64,000 nt of DNA from Tetradesmus obliquus (Eukaryota; Chlorophyta; Chlorophyceae; Sphaeropleales; Scenedesmaceae). Position numbers and translations under genes: made by a program. The notes under the pieces were generated by a model. It saw only the letters and a list, made by a program, of their open reading frames with translations, was not told the origin of the DNA and did no database searches. Positions 55,666 through 64,000 of this stretch are shown here, piece by piece. Position 1 is the stretch's first letter; each line of letters opens with the position of its first letter. The stretch lies in assembly GCA_030272155.1 (NCBI GenBank), contig CP126191.1, positions 5,850,501 to 5,914,500 on the forward strand, in the 5' to 3' direction.

Positions 55666-57743
55666 ATGCTGCAGATGCGGCAGCAGGTAGTCAGCATGCA
55701 CAGTCGCACCCAGCGAACTGTGGCTGTGGCATCAACCTGTGGTCAGGCCCACATGCTGCGGGTTGTAGCGTCCATGCGGCAGCTGCACAAGCAGTGCGCG
55801 GCCCCTCAACAGCATGATGCTAGGTGTGTTGCAACAAAGCGCCTATGAGGCTTTGCTGCTGTCTGCATGGCTGCCAGCCTGTCCCCAGCTGACCCAAGCG
55901 TTCCCGCTGCTGCAGGAGAGCTGCCAGGACAGTTGTGCGAGTGGCATCAGCAGAGCCAGTTACTTCAGCAGGCGCAGCTGCTGCAAACCCCCAGACAGAC
56001 TTCAAGTTTGCATGCCCCATCTGCCTCACCACAGAGTTTGTTGTGCAAGGCTCTGCTCCGTGAGTTGCTCTCTGCCTCACTTGCTCCACTCACCTTGCAT
56101 GCATGGCGTGAATGGACGGCGGGATGGTCAGCAGCACAGCTTCTGGTGCCGTCATTAGCATGCACACACACAGCGAGCCAGCTGCCTTGCTCAGTTAGCA
56201 GATGCATCAATCAAACACAAGCATCATAGCAGCGTCCCCACCTGCGCTGCACACCTGCGCTGTGCGCCTGCTGGCGCTCTCGGTGGGCTTAGGAGCTGAC
56301 CTGGTGTGTTACTGCTGCAGCTACCAGGCGTGCCGCTGCGGGCGCTGCGGGCGCAGCTTTGAGGCCAAGGGCCAGTACCTGGACCTGACCCTGACCTCAG
56401 GCGTGGCGCAGCAGGTGTACGAGCAGAAGATGTGGCAGGGCACAGAGCTGTTTAGGTGGGGGGCAGCAGCAGTCAGCAGCAGCGGCGGCAGGTTGAGGCA
56501 GGGCTGCTGGCAGCTAGGATGATGGTTGGCGGTGATTGGAGGGCAGCGCAGCAGGCAGGTGCTACCCAGGGCTGCAGCGACGCCCTGCACGGCAGCAGCA
56601 GCAGCAGCAGGCCCTGGCATGGTGAACAATGGCTGCATGTACTGCTCAACAGCTGCCAGCTCAGATGTTGGTAACGCAGCGTGGGTATACACCACACGCG
56701 CTGCATGGCTACAGGCCTGCCTTGCCTTTCACACGCGGCATCCACCACCTGTCAACACGTCTCCGTCACCCTTTCCTCGTGCTGCCGCCGCATCACCTCA
56801 CAGGCAGCCGCTGGTGTCCTTCGTGTACGAGCGCGGCTGGCGCCAGAACTTTGCGGGAGCAGGCTTCCCCGGCGCCGAGAAGGAGTTTGAGATGGCCATG
56901 CAGTACCTGCAGCCGGCGCAGGGCGGCGTGCTGATTGACGCCAGCTGCGGCACGGGCCTGTTCACGCGGCTCTTTGCGCGCAGCAAGAAGTTTGCTGGCG
57001 TGGTGGCGCTGGACTTCAGTGAGAGCATGCTGCAGCAGGCGCAGCAGTATTTTGCACAGGACGCGGCGCTCAAGGCTGGGTGAGTGCATGGACGGCGATA
57101 GGGTATGTGTGGGGGAGCATTGCATGTGCAGGTGTTATTGTGGTGTGTGTGGCGTGAAGGGTCTGATGGAACAGCCAGTGGTGGGTGCACCTGATGGCCG
57201 ACAAGTGCAGCAGCTGCTGCTAGGCATGACACCTGCTGACTGCCTGCAGCTGGCAGTGGAGCTGCGTGCATTGCCTGCGCTCCTCGGTTGTGACTTGCCA
57301 GCAGAGCTGCCTATTGTGCTGGGCTGTGGGTGCTCTAATAGAAGACACAAGCCAGAAACTGCACTCTGCTGACTCACACTCTGCGGCTGCCTTGCTACTT
57401 TTGCTGCTGCAGCACCCCCATTGTCGCTGTGCGGGGAGACATTGGCCGCCTGCCGTTTGCCACGGGCTCAGTGGACGCCATCCATGCAGGGGCAGCCATC
57501 CACTGCTGGTGAGGGGCTTTTGCTGCAGCCTGGCGCCTGGTTGGCGCCAGCACTGCAGACTGCTTGCGCACTCAAGCAGGCTTTGTGTTTCTCTCGTGAT
57601 GCCTTGCATGCATGTGAGTTACTAGCACCTGCCAAACTTCAAACTGGGCTGGTGTACTTCTGCTGTGTTGGGCGCTGTAACCCACCAGACTAGCGCAGTT
57701 GCACTGGCATGGCGGGCGTTTCTGTGGTGACAGTTTGATCACG

Positions 57744-57782
<39 letters not shown>

Positions 57783-58873
57783 GCAGGCCCAACCCGCAGG
57801 CCGCCATGGCTGAGATCAGCCGCGTGCTGAAGCCAGGCGGCGTGTTTGTGGCCAGCACCTTCCTTACGCCGCTGGCGCCGCTCGGGGAGCTGATAGGCGA
57901 TTCGACTGTGCGCCCGCTGAGCCAGGTGGGCCGGGGAGCAAGGGAAGCAGCAGCTTGTCTTTTAACCTTTACCGTTTAGTGCTGGGCGTGTGGCCGCGCT
58001 GGCACTGCCCCAGACATAATGACTGGCATTTTGTTAACCTACCCACTTGGGTAGGATTGGTGCTTGGTAGGATGGGCTGTCGCGTCTTGAATGAAGCATA
58101 CTGGTTGTTGCTGGTTGTTACTTGCGCCAGCTGGTGCGCACAGTTTGTTGGCCGTGTGATGGTTGTATCTTTCCTCACATTTGGCAGGCGAGCAGGATCC
58201 TGGCTGAGCGTGGCTGCCTGCTGTTGTGTGCTGCTGCGCCACCTGCTGCCTCCAGGCCCAGGGGCGTGGCAGCCGTTATCGGTTGTGGGAGGAGGCTGAG
58301 TTGGTGGACCTGTGTGCTGCTGTGGGGCTTGAGCAGTACACGCGCACACGCCAGTTCAGGTTCATCCTGTTCTCTGCACGCAAGCCTGCGCTGCCCGCCA
58401 GCCTGTGAACACTGTGATTGAGGTGTGTTGCTGTTTTGTTGTTGTGGCGTATCATGACGGATTCCGTGCAGTGCTGTCGCACGTGTGTTTGCGGAGTTGA
58501 CAGGCTTGTTTGTCGGCATCGCACTATGTACAGCATCACTCTTTGCCAATAGTTGCAATTCAGCCGTTTTGCAGCTGGTTGGACAAGACTAAGCAGCGCA
58601 TGCCCTGCCAATCACCACAGCCACTCTGGTCCCATCCGAGCCCATCGCTATTTTCACTTGTTGACATCACGCTGCTGGTGCTGCGGCTGCCTTGTGCAGA
58701 CGTTCAACCCCTTTGGCCGCAGCAACCAGACCTTTCGCTACTGGGAGGAGGATGAGTTGAAGGACCTGGTGGCTGCTGTGGGGCTCACCGACTACACGCG
58801 CACACGCAGCAGGATGTTCATCATGTTTGCAGCCACCAAGCCTGCAGCTGAGCGGCAGCCGGAGCAGTGGTGA
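55666..58873 (+). CDS. Plastid (plastoglobule-type) SAM-dependent methyltransferase with alternative last exons
   Basis: Resembles the Arabidopsis At2g41040/At1g78140 plastoglobule methyltransferases, whose substrate is unknown. Exons: 55666-55823, 55916-56059, 56321-56455, 56804-57079, 57413-57508, 57787-57925, then either 58256-58408 or 58700-58873. All phases agree (366 or 373 aa). Residues 1-75 look like a chloroplast transit peptide (SMHSRTQRTVAVAS, RRAARTVVRVASAE). A zinc-ribbon-like part follows (FACPIC .. CRCGRCGRSF), then YLDLTLTSG and GTELFR, PLVSFVYERGWRQNFAGAGF, motif I GGVLIDASCGTGLFTRLFA, VVALDFSESMLQQAQQYF, GDIGRLPFATGSVDAIHAGA with AIHCW, and MAEISRVLKPGGVFVASTF. Both last exons encode the family C-terminus: WEEAELVDLCAAVGLEQYTR / FRFILFSARKP and WEEDELKDLVAAVGLTDYTR / RMFIMFAATKP. 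Confidence 0.88.
57746..57781 (+). repeat. (CTG)12 tract at an intron 3' end
   Basis: Twelve pure CTG units run into CGCAG, the acceptor of the methyltransferase exon at 57787, where a polypyrimidine tract would normally lie. Confidence 0.9.
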
Positions 58874-60140
58874 TGATCAGGGGCTGCAGATGTGCAAGTG
58901 ACTATGGCCATCATGGCTGATAGCCAGCAGAGGCTGTGGAGGCCACAAAACAATGGGCACGCAGTTGTGGTGCTTCCAGGTGCAAGCCGTGCATGCTGAC
59001 GCGGGAATGCATCTGGCGCCGTGCTGTGTGCGTCATGCTTGGCATTAACGCCAACATTATCGTGCGTGTGCAACTACTTCAGCGCTGGCAGAGCTGCCAG
59101 CTCTCACAGTGTGCAGCCGCATTAGGAGGGACATTGCAACACTTGCCGCTAAACTAGGTCAGGGTGCAGCTTGTGCCAGTGGGCCGCTTTGTGTTTGTCA
59201 GTAAGTTGAAAGGTGGTTTGTGCAGCGAGCTCTGGCAGATCCACACAGTATGTTCTTGCTGTGAGGCGTATGCTTGTCCAAAGAAAGATGAGCTGCGCTG
59301 CTGCTCAGCTGATGCTGGCACGCACATCATTCATGCTGTGGCTGCGCAGCAGCACATTGTATTGCATTCCTTGTGTGCCTGTGCTTCCTTCACGTTATTC
59401 AGTGATCATGTACATGCAAGTGGGATATGCCTTGTAAGACTATACAAGCTTGGCTTACGCCTCGTTTCAGACAGAAGATGCTACTATTCCTGCAATAGTC
59501 TGATCGAAGTTTGGCGGCTGTTGCTCCAATCAGAAGGTCACCACTGGCGATGCAGGCTGCACCCGACGTTGTGACACACAGTTGAAGTCACCGCACCCAG
59601 TGCGATGCGGCACTGCAAGCCAACCATTCTACCATGAAGAGCAGAGTCACTGAATGGCTATGCCTAGAGTACACTGGGGCATTTGTACAAAGTTCTGCTA
59701 CTGAACACGCCATGCACATCATATCATGCTGCATTGCATTGATACCTTGCACATTTCACACCACCCGGCTGTACATACTTGCTTCTCTGCTATCCTGAGC
59801 AGCAGAGTACATAATCTGGCACACAACCACAACAATGCCTTGCCCAGCATGCCAACCTCGCCACAGACTGTAGGAATGCTGTTGCCGACACATTTACCGT
59901 GCTTCAAGCATGGCCGTCAATGCAATTTACTATGCCAGCCTACAACACGCTGTCGTGCACAGCCTGAGGTTGCATCTGAACTTATACTGCTACAGGGGTC
60001 CTGCCCATTCATCTTCTGCCCAAACATCGTGGCTGGCTATCTGCGCCTTGCTGCAACCAGCTCCCACCCTGCGGTACCGCACCGTTGTACTTCTAGCACC
60101 CGCCAAGGTGTTGCTTGAGCGTGCCGCTGCAGGCTGCACC
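58874..60140. other. Convergent 3' flanks; no gene seen
   Basis: These 1.27 kb lie between the methyltransferase (+) and the membrane-protein gene (-), both ending here. Open frames such as 59164-59574 show no recognised content and are taken as UTR or spacer. Confidence 0.45.
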
Positions 60141-62049
60141 TCACATTACTGCAGCTGCTGTTGCGTTGTGGTGTGCGCACTCGTACATCCTGCAGACCTT
60201 GAAGATGGGTATGGCTGACAGCAGCGACAGCACCATGCCCAGCGCCAGCGCGGTGAACCTGCACGGTGCGGCAGCAACGCGGCTGTGAGCGCAACCAATC
60301 TATAGACATGCTACAGAGCATAACAGTGACTGAGATAACACGGACCGGCAGAGACGCCTGCAGAGACAGGCCAACATTGTTGTTGTGCACACGCTGCAAC
60401 TGCGAACGTTCTCTTTGACGGTGAACGAATGACATAGCGCTGGTCCCATCACACATGCATGCGGGTGCTGGCTTGGTTTTGTCCATGGCTAGCCACTGCT
60501 GCGGCACACCAGCACCACCAGGTCATGGCAACTCAGGGTTGCAACTCCCCCAAGCACGCTGTACAGCAGCACACAACCTTTGAAATCGTAGCTGTCTGCA
60601 GCATCAAAGCACTGCCACCCACCACAGGTCCACACACTCATCATCAGGCAGTTGCATTGCCTTGCACGCTGCATCAGCAGCCTCCCCCACGCCGGCATTG
60701 ATCAGCAGCGGCGCCAGCAGCCCCAGCACGATGGGGCACACGAAGCAGAACCACTTGGGCACCACTGACACGCTGAAGGCCAGGGCTGCACCGGCTGCTG
60801 CACTCTTGGCCAGCAAGGCTGTGAGGTGGGGCAAGCTGGGGAGAGGCGTGGCCTGCAGCGAAATTGCACGTGCACAGAAAGTGCTGCTCACTGCATGTGC
60901 CACACAACTGTGTTGAAGCAGCTGCAACAGGCACAGTCGATCGTTGCTGCATCTGCTTTACTCACAGCAGATTGCAAGATAATGAAAGCAGGTGACAGGC
61001 TGCACACAGTGCGTTGATGAACGCCCGGCGCTGGGTTGGGCTACAAGCGCACAGTGCTGATGCCCTTCTGTGGTGCAGCAGGTGCAACACGCACACAACA
61101 CAATGCGAGCGCAGCAGGGCCACCTGGCTTGCCGCACCTTGAGCTGCTGCAGCAGATGCTGCAGGCTGGCTTTGGCTGCATTGACCAGCACTGCACTGGC
61201 CTGCGCTGGGCTGCTGCACAGCGCCTGCAGCAGCTCCTGCCTTAGCAGCAGCCTGCCTGACGCCACCTCATACACTGCCCAGGGCAGAGGGCCTGGCAAC
61301 AGCAGCAGCAGCAGCAGCGTAAGTGCCAGCAACTCATGGCAGCACCATGCATTGTAGTGTCTCTTACCAGCAGGTGTTGCAACATCAACAAATCAAGGTG
61401 TCCCTGGCATTCTCAACGGCGCAGGGCGTTGCACAAAACGACAGCAAGCAGGCATCTGCATCTGCACAAGCACACGCTCCACTGCATTGCAGCAAGCTTT
61501 ACCTGTTGCAGGCAGTTGCTGATGTGACAGTACATCCAGCCGCACAGGGAACAGCCGCACCCCTCGCACCAACTCCACCTGCTGCAACACACCAGCCAAC
61601 GCAGCCTGTACTGCTGCAGGGAGCGCAGCAGCAACTGCAGGGGAAAAGCTCAGCAGCGGCTGAGCCTCCTCTCGCCTACATGCAGCACATCAGCATGTAT
61701 GTTAGAGTATCAGGTGTAGCAGGGTTCTGCATGTGTCTGCATGCTTCAGGCTGCATTCAGTGGTTCATGTCATGCTGCATGGTGCGTGGTGTGAAGCGCA
61801 CCTTGCAGGCTTGCCATGGCCTGACACCACCATCACCGCTGCTGCTCCTGCTGCTGAGGTGTCAGGGCTGTTTGATAAGTCCAGTTCATCCAGGCTGGTG
61901 TCGATGAACACAGCTGCCCTCTTGTACGGTCCCAGGGTTGCTGACAAGGCGCCAGACACAGCCAGGTGATCAGCCTCTGCATGTGTTGCCACTGCAGCGG
62001 TGATGCAAGTGAGCCAGCAGATGGCAACCGCAGCACGCTTAGACAGCAT
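60141..62049 (-). CDS. Predicted signal-peptide membrane protein, unknown family
   Basis: Five exons fit. The ATG at 62049 starts a signal peptide (MLSKRAAVAICWLTCITAAV), followed by LAVSGALSATLGPYKRAAVF and IDTSLDELDLSNSPD. Next come EEAQPLLSFSPAVAAALPAA with LVRGVRLFPVRLDVLSHQQL; PLPWAVYEVASGRLLLRQEL with AQASAVLVNAAKASLQHLLQ; ALAFSVSVVPKWFCFVCPIV running into GLLAPLLINAG (first membrane span) and KAMQLPDDECVDLW; and a last exon FTALALGMVLSLLSAIPIFK (second span) with a short tail, stop at 60141. Splice phases agree, including W formed as TG plus G before FTAL. The topology suggests a luminal N-terminal domain of about 150 residues held by two C-terminal spans in the secretory pathway. I do not recognise the family. 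The long CAG/CTG stretch at about 61295-61320 is in an intron. Confidence 0.65.
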
Positions 62050-62427
62050 TGAGCCTGTGTTTTTGGTGCTGCATGGATTGCTGGACACTTGCTGCTGCTA
62101 GCAAGCACTGCCTGGTATGGCAACACTACCGAACTGGCGTCAGATTTCTGGTATAATAGGTGTTGGACATTGTGAGACCGCTGCAGTGGCACTTGTAGTC
62201 GCAAACGAACGTCAGTGACGATGTTTAGTGCGCTGCTAGGGTTGTCCGGAGAAGGGGGATAGGTAGCGTTCGCTTTCCACAGCGGCTGATTACGCTCGGT
62301 TCCGAAAAACGAAAACTTTCGACAGTGCAGACGGAAGCAGGCCCTCTGCGATCAACTAACCACCACAGCACTGCTGAGCAGCAGTTACATACAAACTGCG
62401 TACTGCTGCACAAACCAAGCTCAGAGA
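62050..62427. promoter_or_regulatory. Divergent promoter region (membrane protein / YjbQ)
   Basis: 378 bp lie between two outward-facing start codons. It is a compact shared promoter region with no clear motif seen. Confidence 0.55.
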
Positions 62428-62513
62428 ATGGGCTGGGCACAAAAGGAGGTCAAGATGCCGGCCATGAAGAGGGGCTGCCACCTTGTCACGCACCTGGTGG
62501 GGGACGGCTCCAA

Positions 62514-62564
<51 letters not shown>

Positions 62565-62827
62565 TCCTGCAAGCAGCAGCACCAGCAGCATTAATCGACT
62601 GCAGCAGCCACCAGAACCATTACCCGCTGTCAGGCATTAATGATATCCTTGTTGTGCAATGGTCGTAGATAGAGCGCGAGATCAATGCGGACTTGGCGCA
62701 GTTCCGTGTTGGCCTGGCGCACATCTTCATCCAGCACACGTCAGCCTCCCTAACCATTAATGAGGTGCGTGGCAGCAGCAGCGGCAGCGCCAGCGCCAGC
62801 GGAAGCAGCAACAGCAGCAGCAGAAGT

Positions 62828-62871
<44 letters not shown>

Positions 62872-64000
62872 TGCTTATCAGTTCTTGCGGCAGCAGCACG
62901 GCTATCAGCTTTGCGCTGCGTGCCCCGCACTGAGCTGTGACTGTCACAGTGCCCAAGCAATGGGCCACTGTTATTAGCCCACCAGCGTGAAGCACTGCGG
63001 TGCGCAGCTGGGTGCATGGCACCATACAAGCAAGGGCAGGGAGCACTGACAGCAGCACACCAGGCAGATTGCTGAGTGCAGCGCTGCATGTGGTGTGCTG
63101 CAGAACGCGGACCCTGACGTGCGCGTGGACATGGAGACCTTCCTCAACCAGACAGTGCCCGAGGTGGGTTAAGCAGGGCAGCAGCAGCTGCACAATGCGC
63201 TGTTATGATGCTGATTACCGCAGCAGGTTCAGCATGATAGCAGCTAGATTGCAGTGGGGTGGTCGACGATGCATCATCAGTGCTGCAGTTCAGCAGGCTG
63301 GCTGTGCTGCATGCACCTGCGGCGCCTGCAGCTTGGCGCTGCACTGCACCACAGGAGGCACTGTTGTGGCTCCAGCGTAGTGCCGCAGCGGCAATATGCT
63401 GCGTGTGGATGTTGCTGGTAGCTGCCAGGCAATAGTGTGATGTCAACCACAGTGATTGTGTGTTGTGCTGCTGTGTGTTGTGCTGCAGGGGCGCGGGGCG
63501 CCCTGGGTGCACACCGACGAGGGGCCGGATGACATGCCAGGTGGGCAGACCAGCGGACCGTGCAAAGTTTGATCAGCACGTGTGCTGAGTCGAAGCAAAG
63601 ATCTGGGAGCATGTTAGCTGGTAGTGGCAGCATGATGTTACTTCTAGAGTGCCCCGAGGCATGGCAGCTGCATTGCATAGCATAAAACTCCATGTTAATA
63701 CCTTGCAACCGACACCATTGCAGCGGTTGCAGGCGTCACTTCAGCTTGCCAGCACCATGCAATGCCGCTGGCACTAGTAGCACTGGCAGCGCCTGTGTTG
63801 GCCAGCAGGCATGATAGCTTACGACACAGCAGCTACCTGCGCTGTGTGTGGCACTGCTGCCCCACACGGCGTGGCAGCGGGCTGCCATGTGCGCAACAGC
63901 AAGAACTCTTCATGCTTTTTGCGTTACCACCAACCCTCTTGCTGCCGTACACGTAACGCTGCAGTACATGAGCACCACTCACCACCTTGTTTGCTGCTGC
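62428..64000 (+). CDS. YjbQ / UPF0047 family protein (3' end beyond the window)
   Basis: Exons 62428-62496, 62669-62764, 63104-63163 and 63489-63540 join in phase: MGWAQKEVKMPAMKRGCHLV, then THLIEREINADLAQFRVGLA, HIFIQHTSASLTINE, NADPDVRVDMETFLNQTVPE and GRGAPWVHTDEGPDDMPG. This is the UPF0047/YjbQ core, including the conserved His and Asp of FIQHTSASL and HTDEGPDDMP. Bacterial members have been linked to thiamin-phosphate synthase activity in vitro; the role in algae is not known. The family goes on with HIKASLLG and a C-terminal sheet, not found before 64000, so the last exon(s) lie beyond. Introns carry long CAG runs (62516-62563, 16 units; 62828-62871). Confidence 0.9.
62516..62563 (+). 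repeat. (CAG)16 microsatellite in YjbQ intron 1
   Basis: Sixteen uninterrupted CAG units lie just after the splice donor at 62497. A second run, AGC/CAG (62828-62871), lies in intron 2. Confidence 0.9.

Noticed and set aside
59164-59574. 136-codon plus-strand frame between two convergent genes
   Set aside because: No recognisable content and no splice support; taken as spacer or UTR.
63541-64000. Final exon of the YjbQ gene inside the window
   Set aside because: Looked for the HIKASLLG-like continuation after 63540 and did not find it; the gene is called partial.

Overview
The window is nuclear DNA of a green alga (Chlorophyta, probably Chlorophyceae). The evidence is genes broken by many short GT-AG introns, strong CAG/CTG repeat bias in exons and introns, a starch/glucan phosphatase of the SEX4 type, a plastoglobule-type plastid methyltransferase, a DNAI7/FAP94-type axonemal dynein factor and a neutral ceramidase. 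No bacterial operons, tRNA or rRNA genes, CRISPR arrays, or retroviral or capsid-bearing elements were seen. The genus assignment is inference. Intron positions were read by eye from splice consensus, frame and family alignment from memory.

Layout. 1-5960: two tandem minus-strand copies of a leucine-rich-repeat protein gene, the first cut by the window edge. 6919-10407 (-): an intron-containing gene whose N-terminal half is a phage T4 gp21-type prohead serine protease domain, joined to a long Gln/Ala-rich tail. 11828-17970 (+): 15-exon neutral ceramidase. 18.5-19.3 kb: tandem noncoding repeat. 19457-22268 (-): secreted Cys-rich protein of unknown family. 22.7-24.6 kb: a repeat island with a 565-bp hAT-like MITE that has an 8-bp target duplication, and a second terminal-inverted-repeat element. 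26295-31679 (-): 1794-residue low-complexity protein. 32538-36983 (-): DNAI7/CASC1. 37222-37539 (-): small hypothetical. About 38.0-42044 (+): a glucan phosphatase gene that seems to encode two complete SEX4 modules in one reading frame. 43563-46497 (-): secreted LEA-like repeat protein. 47386-50412 (-): TBC-domain protein with both catalytic fingers replaced. 51600-55198 (-): phospholipase B-like. 55666-58873 (+): plastid methyltransferase with two alternative last exons. 60141-62049 (-): membrane protein of unknown family. 62428 to the end (+): YjbQ/UPF0047, continuing beyond the window.

The genes are not a pathway cluster. Divergent pairs share short promoter regions (55199-55665 and 62050-62427). 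The most interesting items are the domesticated-looking prohead protease, the double SEX4, the pseudo-TBC, the duplicated methyltransferase terminal exon, and a 33-bp tandem repeat in the ceramidase gene that copies a splice donor four times in frame.
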